The notes under the pieces are model-generated. The model saw nothing but the letters and a program-made list of their open reading frames with translations, did no database searches and was not told the origin of the DNA. The position numbers and the translations under genes were made by a program. Of a DNA stretch of 64,000 nt, positions 41,685 to 51,588 are shown piece by piece (positions within the stretch are counted from its first letter, which is position 1; each line of letters begins with the position of its first letter). Origin of the DNA: Alphaproteobacteria bacterium (GTDB lineage: Bacteria; Pseudomonadota; Alphaproteobacteria; UBA8366; GCA-2717185); contig WLWY01000001.1 in the NCBI GenBank assembly GCA_012103325.1, forward strand, positions 1,572,986 to 1,636,985, read 5' to 3'.

Positions 41685-41835
41685 TTTCCCCAGCCGTCCT
41701 TGGAGATGCCATCATCTCTTAGAAGCCTGATAATACGCTGTTAGCACGGATTTTCAATCAATTGGCGATGGTTTCTGAAAACGCGGTCGGCCATCAGCCT
41801 GCCCCATAGAACGCTCAAGGATCTCTTTCTCAATC

Positions 41836-43401
41836 GTGCCTCCAGACAGTATCGACACGTTGTTCGAACGCTATGGGCCGGTCTACAAATGGCTGGCGAC
41901 GGTGACGTGCCTGGTGGGCATCATGACGATGACCTTGGGCGCCACGACGGTAAATGTCGCGTTTCCGGCCATCATGGGCACGTTCGGAATTGGCCGCGAT
42001 CAGGCGCAGTTGATTTCGACGGGGTATTTCGCGGCACAGACCGCCGGCATGCTCTTGAGCGCATGGCTTACCCTCGGTTTCGGTGAACGGCGCACGTTCA
42101 CGCTCGCGGTTATTGCCTTTCTGCTCGGTTCGATTTTGAGCGGTACGGCGCAGAGCAGTGAGGCTCTGCTGCTCGGCCGCATTCTGCAAGGAATGTCCGC
42201 CGGGATCGTGCAACCGCTGGGCATGGCGGTGACCTTTAAGGTCTTTCCGCGCGACCAGAAAGGGCTGTCCATGGGGATATTCGCCATGGGCAATGTTCTG
42301 GCGCCCGCGCTCGGCCCGACATTGGGCGGCATCGCCATCGACCTGTTCAGCTGGCGATACATCTTTCTCCTGACCCTGCCGACCGCGTTCCTCGCCTTGA
42401 TCGTTGGAAATCTGTTCCTGCCAAGCCGCGAGATGCCGAAGAAGATTCCGCGGTTCGATTTTCTGGGATTCGGTTTGCTCTGTGCGTCGCTGACCGGGCT
42501 TCTGCTGGGTTTCAGTTATGGGCAGCGGCTCGGGTGGACGTCGACCGACATTATTCTTCTCTTCGGGGCCGGCGTCGGTGGCGGTGTCGGTTTCGTGCTG
42601 CGGCAGATCTACGCCCGGAATCCTCTGGTCAACATGAAGGTCTTTGCCAACGCCCAATTCGCTGCCGCGGCGAGCATCGGGTTCTTCACCGGTGCTGCGA
42701 TGTTTTCGTCATTTTTCCTGATGCCCTTGTTTACGCAGCAAATTCAGCATTTTTCGGCGATTGATGCGGGCCTCCTGATGGTCCCGGCAGGGCTTTCTCT
42801 CATCATCCTGTTTCCTCTCGTTGGCAGGCTGTCCGACTTCGTGCCGGCCTACATCATGATCTGCGTCGGCATGATCATTTTCACGGTCGCGTTCTACTCA
42901 CTATCCTCGGCCGATGTGAATACACCGTTCTGGACGCTGGTCTGGTTCACCTTGCTGGTGCGCATGGGCGTCGCGTGCACCCGGTCCGTTGTGAATTCCG
43001 AAGCCCTGAAATCATTGCCACCCGATCTGGTTACGCAAGGGTCCAGCTCGGTGAACTTCGTCCGACAGCTCGGCGGTACGCTCGGCACCAACTGCCTTGT
43101 CGTGTTTCTGGAACTCCGAATCCCGTTTCATGGTGATGCCTTTACCGCGATGCAGACGGGAGCGAGCGAAACGACCCGGGAGATGCGGGACCGGCTCATG
43201 CAGCTGTTGAGCGAGGCCGGAGTTCCCGAAACCGTGCGGGAATCCGGTGCGTTCCACTATTTCGGTGAGGTGATTTACGCGCAGGCCAGCACGCTGGGAT
43301 TCCAGGACGCCTACTTCCTGTTGGCGATTATCGCTGCTACCGGTTTAATACCGGGTTGGGTGCTGTCGCGGGCGAGTAAGCGTGTTCGTACTATACAATA
43401 A
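41836..43401 (+). CDS. DHA2-type MFS drug efflux transporter
   Basis: Multi-TM; TTVNVAFPAIMGTFG; GRILQGMSAGIVQPLGMAV; GPTLGGIAIDLFSWRYIFLLTLP. Confidence 0.9.
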   Translation: MPPDSIDTLFERYGPVYKWLATVTCLVGIMTMTLGATTVNVAFPAIMGTFGIGRDQAQLISTGYFAAQTAGMLLSAWLTLGFGERRTFTLAVIAFLLGSILSGTAQSSEALLLGRILQGMSAGIVQPLGMAVTFKVFPRDQKGLSMGIFAMGNVLAPALGPTLGGIAIDLFSWRYIFLLTLPTAFLALIVGNLFLPSREMPKKIPRFDFLGFGLLCASLTGLLLGFSYGQRLGWTSTDIILLFGAGVGGGVGFVLRQIYARNPLVNMKVFANAQFAAAASIGFFTGAAMFSSFFLMPLFTQQIQHFSAIDAGLLMVPAGLSLIILFPLVGRLSDFVPAYIMICVGMIIFTVAFYSLSSADVNTPFWTLVWFTLLVRMGVACTRSVVNSEALKSLPPDLVTQGSSSVNFVRQLGGTLGTNCLVVFLELRIPFHGDAFTAMQTGASETTREMRDRLMQLLSEAGVPETVRESGAFHYFGEVIYAQASTLGFQDAYFLLAIIAATGLIPGWVLSRASKRVRTIQ

Positions 43402-43411
43402 AATCAGATGG

Positions 43412-44236
43412 TTACCCGCCGGCGAGCTCCTGACTGCGCGCGGTGGCGGCGGCAATAGCGCGGGTCAATAGCGGCTGCAATCCATCGTCTGCCATGAGGA
43501 TCTTCAGCGCCTCTAAAGTCGTGCCGCCGGGGCTGGTCACGTTTTCGCGCAACTGCGATGGGGGTTCGTCGCTGGCGAGCGCAAGCTGTCCCGAGCCGGC
43601 GACGGTTGCGAGTGCCAACTGCGCCGCGAGATCCTGCGGTAGACCCGCCGCGACCCCGGCTTCGCTCAAACATTCGATCAGCAGGAAGACATAAGCAGGC
43701 CCGCCGCCCGACACTGCCGTCACGGCGTCGATCAAGGCCTCGTCCTCGACGGTGACCGCTTCGCCCACGGCCTGCATCAGCGCCTGGCACAGCGCCGACT
43801 GTGCGCCGCTGACCTTCGCGTTGGGGCACAGGACGGAAATGCCCTGGCCGATGGCCGCTGGCGTGTTCGGCATCGCACGGATGACCCTCGCCTCGCCGCC
43901 AAGCCGTTCCTCGAAATAACCGATCGTCTTGCCCGCCGCGATAGACAGGAAGACGGTGGATGCCCTGGTGAACCGCGCATAGGGCGGCGCCACGGCGTCC
44001 ATCTGTTGCGGCTTCACGGCGAACACGACGACCTCAGGATCGAAATCGTCGGCGATCTCGGCCACATCGGCGCATATCGTGACGTTGGCGTTGCCAGCAA
44101 ACTCGGCCGCGCCCGCCGGTTCGACAACGGTTACGCCCGCCGCCGCGATGCCGGATTCAAGCCAACCGGACAGCATCGCGCCGCCCATCTTGCCGCAGCC
44201 AACCAGCAGCAGGGGCCGTTTCATCTTTTCAGTCAT
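43412..44236 (-). CDS. proC: Pyrroline-5-carboxylate reductase
   Basis: LLLVGCGKMGGAMLSGWLE; RAMPNTPAAIGQGISVL; AVSGGGPAYVFLLIECLSEAGVAAGLP; VTSPGGTTLEAL. Confidence 0.96.
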   Translation of the reverse strand: MTEKMKRPLLLVGCGKMGGAMLSGWLESGIAAAGVTVVEPAGAAEFAGNANVTICADVAEIADDFDPEVVVFAVKPQQMDAVAPPYARFTRASTVFLSIAAGKTIGYFEERLGGEARVIRAMPNTPAAIGQGISVLCPNAKVSGAQSALCQALMQAVGEAVTVEDEALIDAVTAVSGGGPAYVFLLIECLSEAGVAAGLPQDLAAQLALATVAGSGQLALASDEPPSQLRENVTSPGGTTLEALKILMADDGLQPLLTRAIAAATARSQELAGG

Positions 44237-44249
44237 GTGTGGAAGCTTC

Positions 44250-44753
44250 TCAGGCCTCGCCGATGGGGTCAAGCATCGTTGCTTCTATGGCCTGGTGCGC
44301 ATTGTAGCCGGCCCAAAGGACATACTGGAAAGCCGGATAGAAGCGCTCGCACTCGTTGACCGCGATCTCGACGAGATCTTCAAGCTGCTCGACGCTGACG
44401 CCGTTCCATCCACGAGTCAGCATCGTGTGGCGGAACATCGGCGTACCGGCCTCCGAGCAGAGTTCGAAATGACCGAACCACATGCGTTCGTTGATCTGCG
44501 AGAGCAGTTCGCTGATTTCGCGGCGTTTCTCCGGAACCACCTTCATATCGAGCGAGCATGTGTAGTACAGCGCCTTCACTTCGTTCCGCCATACGAAGAA
44601 CATGCGGTAGTCACACCAGCGGCCCGACATCTCCACTAGAAGTTCCTCCTCGCTGGAGCGATCGAATAGCCATTCGTTGGAACGAACGATGTCTTCCATC
44701 ACGTCGAGCGGATTGTTGGAGAAGTCGTGTTCTTCAGCGGTCATGAAGGCCAT
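44250..44753 (-). CDS. YbjN domain-containing protein
   Basis: DVMEDIVRSNEWLFDRSSEEELLVEMSGRWCDYRMFFVWRNE; YbjN fold pattern. Confidence 0.85.
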   Translation of the reverse strand: MAFMTAEEHDFSNNPLDVMEDIVRSNEWLFDRSSEEELLVEMSGRWCDYRMFFVWRNEVKALYYTCSLDMKVVPEKRREISELLSQINERMWFGHFELCSEAGTPMFRHTMLTRGWNGVSVEQLEDLVEIAVNECERFYPAFQYVLWAGYNAHQAIEATMLDPIGEA

Positions 44754-44986
44754 ACGAGCACCCTTCTTAATCTGCGGGAAAACATCAGCAAACGACCGGA
44801 ATCAAAAACGATCGGAACCATTGTGCCTTCCGCGAATTACATCATTTTGTGTTTGAGACCGTTACCACACCACAACACCTAGAGTGCCACAGCAGAATCG
44901 GCACAAGCAAGCGGATATGCGCGCAATCGCAAAAAAATTGTGGATATAATTTCGACGCGATGAATTTGGGTCGTTTGGGCCGGCTC

Positions 44987-45316
44987 TTATTTGGCTGTAT
45001 CGGAGTCCGCTGACTTCGATTTTGACGCGGTCGTTGTCGATTTCCGGGCGCGTTTGGGTTTGCTTGCCGGCTTCGCCAATGCCGCTTCCAGGGCGACGAC
45101 ACGGGTTTCAAGCGCTTCCTGCTCGGTCCGCGCCTTTGCGGCTACGTCCTTGACGGCCTCGAATTCCTCGCGCGTCACCAAGTCCATATCCGCGAGGAAA
45201 CGTTCCATACGTTGCTTGACGAGCGTTTCGATTTCTTCGCGCACGCCGGAAAGCGCACCGATCGCGCCGTTTGCGACCCGCGCCAGATCGTCGAGAAACC
45301 GGTTTTCCACCTGCAT
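44987..45316 (-). CDS. UbiK/BMFP-family accessory factor with basic C-terminus
   Basis: MQVENRFLDDLARVANGAIGALSGVREEIETLVKQRMERFLADMDLVTREEFEAVKDVAAKAR. Confidence 0.88.
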   Translation of the reverse strand: MQVENRFLDDLARVANGAIGALSGVREEIETLVKQRMERFLADMDLVTREEFEAVKDVAAKARTEQEALETRVVALEAALAKPASKPKRARKSTTTASKSKSADSDTAK

Positions 45317-45436
45317 GATTCGCCTCGCTGGTTCTTTTCGAGAAAGCGGTATCTTAGATATGGCGACAATATCACGATCCCGCAACCCACCTTGCAGCGG
45401 TCGCAAGCGGTCGCATATAAGGGGCGGGATATTGCA

Positions 45437-46432
45437 ATGGAGCGGGCGATGATCTTGGTGACCGGCGGGGCGGGATTCATCGGCTCCAATCTTGTCGCTG
45501 CACTATGCGAACGGCAGGCCGGACCGATTTATGTGTGCGACCTGCCGGACACGTCCGAGAAAACGCGCAATCTGGCGAAGCACCCGATTGCCGGCACCGT
45601 TGAACCCGACGCGCTGGACGCTTGGCTCGATTCGAACGGCGACGGGCTTGACGTTGTCTTTCATATGGGCGCGTCGTCTTCGACCGTCGTGACCGACCCC
45701 AATTTCGTGCTGGCCAACAATTTCGATCTGTCGCTCAAGTTGTGGCGCTGGTGCGCCAACCAGAATGTGCGGTTGATCTACGCGTCGTCGGCGGCGACCT
45801 ATGGCGACGGCACAGCGGGTTTCGACGATGACGATTCGGTTGAAGCGCTGTCGCGCCTGCGGCCGTTGAATCTTTACGGCTGGTCGAAGCATCTGTTCGA
45901 TATTAACGCGGTGACGCTCGCATCCGCCGGCGTCGCGCCGCCGCAATGGGCCGGTCTGAAGTTCTTCAACGTCTACGGACCGAACGAGTATCACAAGGGC
46001 GGCCAGGAAAGCCTCGTCGTGCAGCTCTATCGGCAGATTCGCGAAGCCGGCCGGGCGCGTCTGTTCCGCTCGCACAATCCGGACTATGCGGATGGCGGGC
46101 AGGAGCGGGATTTCATCTGGGTTGGCGATTGCGTGAATATTATGCTGTGGCTCTACGATAATCCCCAGATCGATGGCATCTACAACGCCGGCACCGGTAA
46201 AGCGCGAACCTTCGCCGATCTGGCCAGGGCCTGTTTCGATGCGACGAGCCAGCAGGCGCAAATCGACTACTTCGATACGCCCGAGAACATTCGGCGGCAT
46301 TACCAGTATCATACGCAGGCGACGATGACGCGGCTGCGGAACGCCGGTTATGATAAGCCGCCAACTGCGTTGGAGGAGGGCGTCCGGCGCTATATCCAGG
46401 ACTACCTTGCCACCAACGACCCTTATCGGTGA
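45437..46432 (+). CDS. hldD: ADP-glyceromanno-heptose 6-epimerase
   Basis: ILVTGGAGFIGSNLVAAL; FHMGASSSTVVTD; YASSAATYGDG; KFFNVYGPNEYHKGG; RDFIWVGDCVNIM. Confidence 0.94.
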   Translation: MERAMILVTGGAGFIGSNLVAALCERQAGPIYVCDLPDTSEKTRNLAKHPIAGTVEPDALDAWLDSNGDGLDVVFHMGASSSTVVTDPNFVLANNFDLSLKLWRWCANQNVRLIYASSAATYGDGTAGFDDDDSVEALSRLRPLNLYGWSKHLFDINAVTLASAGVAPPQWAGLKFFNVYGPNEYHKGGQESLVVQLYRQIREAGRARLFRSHNPDYADGGQERDFIWVGDCVNIMLWLYDNPQIDGIYNAGTGKARTFADLARACFDATSQQAQIDYFDTPENIRRHYQYHTQATMTRLRNAGYDKPPTALEEGVRRYIQDYLATNDPYR

Positions 46433-46438
46433 GGATTC

Positions 46439-47245
46439 ATGGGACCTTTTGCATTTCCGGAATTTGACCCGGTTCTATTTCAGATCGGCCCGTTTGCAAT
46501 CCGCTGGTATGCACTTGCCTATATTTTCGGTCTTATCGGCGCATGGCGCTATGGTATCTGGCTGGCGCGGCGCGCGCCGAATCTGGTGAAGCCGGAACAC
46601 ATAGACGATTTCCTGGTCTGGGCAACCTTCGGTGTCATCCTCGGCGGCCGGCTCGGCTACGTTTTCTTTTATCAACCTGTCTTTTTTCTCGAGAACCCGG
46701 CACAAATCCCGCAAATGTGGAATGGCGGCATGTCGTTCCATGGCGGGCTGGTGGGTGTGATCACGGCCATGATCCTATTCGCGCGACGGCGCGGCATCGC
46801 ATTTTTTGCGCTGGCAGACGTGATCGCTGCAACGACGCCCATCGGACTATTTTTGGGACGTATTGCGAATTTTATTAATGGTGAGCTCTGGGGCCGAACG
46901 ACGGATGTGTCCTGGGCGGTAATTTTCCCGCATGCGGGACCCCTTCCGCGGCATCCAAGTCAGCTTTACGAGGCGTTCCTCGAAGGACTGGTGCTGTTTA
47001 CGGTTCTTTCCCTACTTGTCCTTGTGTGGCGGTCACGGTGGCGGGTCGGACTGACAAGCGGGGCCTTTTTGGTCGGATACGCGCTGTCGCGCATCGCGGT
47101 CGAGACCGTGCGCCAACCAGATGACTATATCGGTCTACTTGCCTTCGGCTCGACCTGGGGGCAGTGGCTTTCCGTTCCGATGCTTGCCCTTGGGCTGTAC
47201 CTGATTGGGCGGGCGTGCATGCGGCCGACTGTATCCGCGGCGTGA
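46439..47245 (+). CDS. lgt: Prolipoprotein diacylglyceryl transferase
   Basis: [68 protein letters not shown]. Confidence 0.96.
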   Translation: MGPFAFPEFDPVLFQIGPFAIRWYALAYIFGLIGAWRYGIWLARRAPNLVKPEHIDDFLVWATFGVILGGRLGYVFFYQPVFFLENPAQIPQMWNGGMSFHGGLVGVITAMILFARRRGIAFFALADVIAATTPIGLFLGRIANFINGELWGRTTDVSWAVIFPHAGPLPRHPSQLYEAFLEGLVLFTVLSLLVLVWRSRWRVGLTSGAFLVGYALSRIAVETVRQPDDYIGLLAFGSTWGQWLSVPMLALGLYLIGRACMRPTVSAA

Positions 47246-48321
47246 GCGAACTGGCGCGGCTCATCGAACGCCAGATCGCAACGGCGGGTCCGATGACGGT
47301 CGCCGACTATATGGCGACCGCTCTGGGACATCCCCAGCATGGGTACTATATGAACCGCGACCCGTTCGGTCGCGATGGCGATTTCATCACCGCGCCGGAG
47401 ATCAGTCAGATATTCGGCGAACTGATTGGTATCTGGTGCGTTGCCGTCTGGCGGATGATGGGGGTGCCCTCTCGGTTTAATTTGGTCGAACTCGGGCCGG
47501 GCCGCGGGACCCTGATGGCGGATGCGCTGCGCGCCACCTCGCAATCGCAGGGCTTCCGGCAAGCGGCCAATGTGGCGCTCGTCGAGACGAGCCCGGTGTT
47601 GCGCGCGGCCCAGAAGCGGACCTTGGCAGCACACGAGATCGTCTGGTGCGATAGCGTCGATGCGGTCCCGGACGGTCCGGTTTTGCTCATCGCCAATGAA
47701 TTCTTCGACGCGTTGCCCGTGCATCAGCTTGTCCGGACGGTGGACGGATGGCGCGAGCGTCTCGTCGGACAGGACGGGACCGGATTTCGCTTCATGCTTT
47801 CCGCCGATGCGACGCCCGCGACGGCGTTGCTGACCTCGGATATCCGGACGGGTGCGCCTGTAGATTCGGTTGCCGAAGTACAGCCGGCTGGGCTCGCGAT
47901 TGCCGCCGCTGTGGCGGATCGCATAAAGAGTGACGGCGGTGCCGCGTTGATTATCGATTATGGCTACGCCGAGAGCGCGGTTGGCGAGACGCTTCAGGCC
48001 GTCCGGCAGCACGAGCCGCAGGATGTATTGCTTATGCCGGGAGATGCCGACCTCACCGCACACGTCGATTTCGCAGCGCTGGGCCGTGCGACAGCGGGTA
48101 AGGCCACACTTTGCGGGCCCTGCGGCCAAGGGGCGTTTTTGCAGAATTTGGGGATCGCGATCCGCGCGGAACGGCTTGCCGAACAGGCGACATCCAGTCA
48201 GGCGGAAGATATCGCATCGGGCGTTCGGCGCTTGATTGCGGACGATGAAATGGGCAGTTTGTTCAAGGTTCTCGGCATTGCGTCGCACGATCTGTCGCCG
48301 TTACCTGGATTTGGAAGTTGA
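47242..48321 (+). CDS. MidA/NDUFAF7-family SAM-dependent methyltransferase
   Basis: [71 protein letters not shown] overlap with lgt stop. Confidence 0.92.
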   Translation: MSELARLIERQIATAGPMTVADYMATALGHPQHGYYMNRDPFGRDGDFITAPEISQIFGELIGIWCVAVWRMMGVPSRFNLVELGPGRGTLMADALRATSQSQGFRQAANVALVETSPVLRAAQKRTLAAHEIVWCDSVDAVPDGPVLLIANEFFDALPVHQLVRTVDGWRERLVGQDGTGFRFMLSADATPATALLTSDIRTGAPVDSVAEVQPAGLAIAAAVADRIKSDGGAALIIDYGYAESAVGETLQAVRQHEPQDVLLMPGDADLTAHVDFAALGRATAGKATLCGPCGQGAFLQNLGIAIRAERLAEQATSSQAEDIASGVRRLIADDEMGSLFKVLGIASHDLSPLPGFGS

Positions 48322-49118
48322 CCTTGGACACAACCGCACCGCCGCCTTATCTGACGACCGACTCTCTCGCGAAGATCTCCAATATCCGTCATGCGTTTTT
48401 TACGCGCCAAGGCGGGGTCAGCGACGGCATTTATGCGTCGCTCAATACAGGGCTCGGATCGGACGATGCGTCCCAGGCCGTGACCGAAAATCGCCGTCGC
48501 ATCGCCGCCGTTTTCGATTTGCCGGCCAATGCCTTGAACACGGTCTATCAGGTGCATGGCCGCACGGTGGCACAGGTTGAGGGTCCGTGGACTGACGGAA
48601 CGCCGCCGCAGGCGGACGGCATGGTTACGCGCTGTCCGGGCGTCGCGCTCGGCATTTTGTCGGCGGACTGCACACCGGTTCTATTTGCGGATGCGGATGC
48701 TGGTATCGTTGGTGCCGCCCATGCCGGTTGGAAAGGCGCGTTGTCGGGTATCCTACAGGCGACCGTGGAGGCGATGGAGGCGTTGGGTGCAAATCGGCTG
48801 GCCATCGCCGCATGCGTTGGGCCAACGATCGCTCAGCAATCCTACGAAGTCGGCCCTGAATTCCCGGCGCCATTCCTGGCTGCGGACTCAGCGAACGAGG
48901 GATTTTTCGTGCCTTCGACACGCGACGGGCATTTCATGTTCGATCTGCCCGGTTATGCGGTGCAGATATTGACGTCACTGGAAATCGGTGCGGTCGACAA
49001 CCTGGCGCGGGATACCTGTGCCGAAGAAGAACATTTTTTCAGTTACCGTCGGGCGACGAAACGTAGCGAACCCGACTATGGCCGCTGTCTCTCCGCGATT
49101 GCCATTACGCAATCGTAG
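48318..49118 (+). CDS. pgeF: Peptidoglycan editing factor PgeF (polyphenol oxidase/laccase-domain)
   Basis: HAFFTRQGGVSDGIYASLNTG; VYQVHGRTV; ADCTPVLFADADAGIVGAAHAGWKGALSGIL; DLARDTC-like LARDTCAEEEHFFSYRR. Confidence 0.93.
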   Translation: MTLDTTAPPPYLTTDSLAKISNIRHAFFTRQGGVSDGIYASLNTGLGSDDASQAVTENRRRIAAVFDLPANALNTVYQVHGRTVAQVEGPWTDGTPPQADGMVTRCPGVALGILSADCTPVLFADADAGIVGAAHAGWKGALSGILQATVEAMEALGANRLAIAACVGPTIAQQSYEVGPEFPAPFLAADSANEGFFVPSTRDGHFMFDLPGYAVQILTSLEIGAVDNLARDTCAEEEHFFSYRRATKRSEPDYGRCLSAIAITQS

Positions 49119-49229
49119 CATCGTCGTCGGGGCCGGTATGCGTTGCAATGTGTTGTTTCGTGGTTAAATAAGGCATACCGTACCTTTTGCAGATACTCGC
49201 CCTGCTCTTGCTTGGATTGTTGGTCAGCT

Positions 49230-50123
49230 GTGTCCTGCTCTAACGCGTTCTTGTCCGTTGTCGTTGCGCTGAGCCTTGCCGTAGCGGGTTGCGGCCAGTT
49301 GCCGAGGCCCTTTAAGGCAGATGAGGGGCAAGGCGCGGAAAGTCCGCTCGTTGCGCTGCAGGATAGCGCTGGAATCGTGGTCGTGCCGGTTTTCGGTGCG
49401 CCGTCCCCCGTGGCAGGACCGTTGGCAGACATCATGGCGGAGGGCTTTCGTCAGACGAACATCCCCGCGACAACTGGCAGTGCCATTAAGAATGCTTACC
49501 TGCTTGAGGGGGAGGCCAAGTTTACACCGGCGCAGGGAGATATCGGTGTCGTGACGGTCGACTGGACGGTGTCGGATAGCGAAGGCGAGGTCGTCGAGCG
49601 TCTGACCACCAAACAGGAAGTGCCGGCAGCGGCATGGCAGTCGGGCGCTCGTGTCCAATTGAATGCGCTCTCCGCCAACGCGGTGCCGAAGATCGCCGGT
49701 ATTTTGCAGAAGAACACGCCAAGCGCCGCTGAAATCGCAGCCCGGCCGACGATTGGGGTCGTCGCCGTCGAAGGCGCACCGGGGGACGGCAACGAAGCGT
49801 TGAAAAAAGCCTTCGAAGCCGTGCTCAAGAGTGCCGGGGTTCCGGTCGCGCCGGATCCGAAGCTCGCGGCAATCCAGGTTTTTGGTAAGGTCGATGTCGC
49901 GTCGCAATCAGAAGGCGTGGATAAGATCGCGATCGAATGGGTGCTGCGCAAACCGGACGGCAGCGAGATCGGTGTATTGAAGCAAAACAACACGATCAAA
50001 AACGGACAAGCCTCCGCCGAATGGGGACCGCTCGCTTACGACGTCACTTTCGCCATGATCGACAGTATCGCCGATATCCTGCAGACCATGGAGCGCGCCG
50101 ACGACATCCGGCTGGGTCGTTAG
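49230..50123 (+). CDS. Hypothetical lipoprotein with an internally duplicated domain
   Basis: GTG start, signal peptide VSCSNAFLSVVVALSLAVAGC lipobox; two similar ~110-aa halves. Confidence 0.75.
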   Translation: MSCSNAFLSVVVALSLAVAGCGQLPRPFKADEGQGAESPLVALQDSAGIVVVPVFGAPSPVAGPLADIMAEGFRQTNIPATTGSAIKNAYLLEGEAKFTPAQGDIGVVTVDWTVSDSEGEVVERLTTKQEVPAAAWQSGARVQLNALSANAVPKIAGILQKNTPSAAEIAARPTIGVVAVEGAPGDGNEALKKAFEAVLKSAGVPVAPDPKLAAIQVFGKVDVASQSEGVDKIAIEWVLRKPDGSEIGVLKQNNTIKNGQASAEWGPLAYDVTFAMIDSIADILQTMERADDIRLGR

Positions 50124-50185
50124 CGGTGCGCAGCCCGAGCAATCGCCTGAGGAATGCGTGAGCCCTTTCCTTTTGTAGGCACCCC

Positions 50186-50280
50186 GACCGTTACCCTTGG
50201 GCTTGACCCGAGGGTCCATGCTTCAACGAGAGCACCTGCCATCGACATGGATACTCGAGTCAAGCCCGAGTATGACGGAG
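50186..50280. repeat. REP/BIME-like intergenic inverted repeat (GGGCTTGACCCGAGGGTCCATG...CATGGATACTCGAGTCAAGCCCG)
   Basis: ~35-bp imperfect inverted arms 50186-50220 and 50246-50280 with a 25-bp spacer. Confidence 0.8.
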
Positions 50281-50556
50281 AAGGGGAAAAAGCGCGGCGG
50301 CGCCTCCTCCAACGTCGAACGTGCATGGCGGTAGTGTTGTGCTGGATGGCGGCAAAGCATCACACTTACGCGATGATCTTTATCAAAGCGCAGGGCTTCC
50401 CGTATTCTTTAATGATCGCCCCGTGGAGCATCGCTTGAGGCGTTTACAGGCCGCCGTCCCCTTGATATACAGACGCCGCTCGCCATGCGGCGGCGCGCGT
50501 AGGTGCGGTCAATATTCCGGGACGTTATTGAGTCCCGGTCAAAAACAGGATCCGAT

Positions 50557-51492
50557 ATGAAAATCCTGAGCGGCAACAGCAATCGGCCGCTGGCTGAAGC
50601 TATTTCGGCCTGCCTCAATGTACCGCTGACAAAAGCGGCGATCCGGCGATTTTCCGATCTGGAAGTCTTTGTCGAGATTCTCGAGAATGTCCGCGGCGAG
50701 GATGTCTTTGTCATCCAGTCGACGAGCTATCCCGCGAACGACAATTTGATGGAACTCCTCGTGTCTATCGACGCGCTCCGGCGTAGCTCGGCACAACGGA
50801 TTACGGCGGTGATCCCCTATTACGGTTATGCGCGGCAGGATCGTAAGACCAGTCCCCGGACACCAATTTCGGCAAAGCTCGTCGCGAATCTGGTGACGAC
50901 GGCGGGTGCGGACCGGGTTTTGACAATGGATCTGCATGCCGGTCAGATTCAGGGTTTTTTCGATATTCCAACGGACAATCTATTCGCAGAGCCGGTGTTC
51001 TTGAAAGATATCGAGGAAAGCCGCGGCGATGGCGAGGAACTCGTGATCGTCTCGCCGGATGTCGGTGGCGTGATCCGTGCACGGGCTATCGCTAAACGGC
51101 TTGGGGCGGAACTGGCCATTATCGACAAACGGCGCGAAAAGGCCGGCGTTTCCGAAGTCATGCATATCATCGGCGATGTCGGCGATCGGCGTTGCATCCT
51201 GGTCGACGATATCGTCGATTCGGCGGGGACGCTCTGCAATGCGGCTGATGCCCTTATGCAGGCCGGTGCGAAAGCCGTTCAGGCCTATACGACTCATGGC
51301 GTGCTGTCCGGCGGTGCGGTTTCCCGCGTTGCGGCGTCGCCTCTGGAGAGCCTGGTGACGACGGACAGTATTCAGGCGACCGAAGCGATGCGTGTGGCGC
51401 ACAATATCCGCCAGATTACGATCGCACCGCTGCTGGCCGAAGCCATCCTCCGCATTGCGGAGAACAAGTCGGTTTCCAGCTTGTTCGACTGA
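50557..51492 (+). CDS. prs: Ribose-phosphate pyrophosphokinase
   Basis: [70 protein letters not shown]. Confidence 0.97.
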   Translation: MKILSGNSNRPLAEAISACLNVPLTKAAIRRFSDLEVFVEILENVRGEDVFVIQSTSYPANDNLMELLVSIDALRRSSAQRITAVIPYYGYARQDRKTSPRTPISAKLVANLVTTAGADRVLTMDLHAGQIQGFFDIPTDNLFAEPVFLKDIEESRGDGEELVIVSPDVGGVIRARAIAKRLGAELAIIDKRREKAGVSEVMHIIGDVGDRRCILVDDIVDSAGTLCNAADALMQAGAKAVQAYTTHGVLSGGAVSRVAASPLESLVTTDSIQATEAMRVAHNIRQITIAPLLAEAILRIAENKSVSSLFD

Positions 51493-51515
51493 TTTTTGTT
51501 GACGAATAGCCATTT

Positions 51516-51566
51516 GCCGCGTAGCACGCGGCTCGAATGACGCCGACCCCCCTGGAGGCAGGCGTC
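51516..51566 (+). promoter_or_regulatory. Structured rplY leader: GCCGCGT-AGC-ACGCGGC hairpin plus GACGCC...GGCGTC stem
   Basis: Two inverted repeats in the prs-rplY intergenic region; no T-tract after either. Confidence 0.45.
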
Positions 51567-51588
51567 CCAAGACCAACTGGAGAGTATT

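Noticed and set aside
47125-48288. 387-aa minus-strand ORF antisense to the MidA-like methyltransferase
   Set aside because: Shadow ORF, no domain signature
50154-50438. 94-aa plus-strand ORF upstream of prs
   Set aside because: Spans the REP-like palindrome; low-quality composition, likely non-coding
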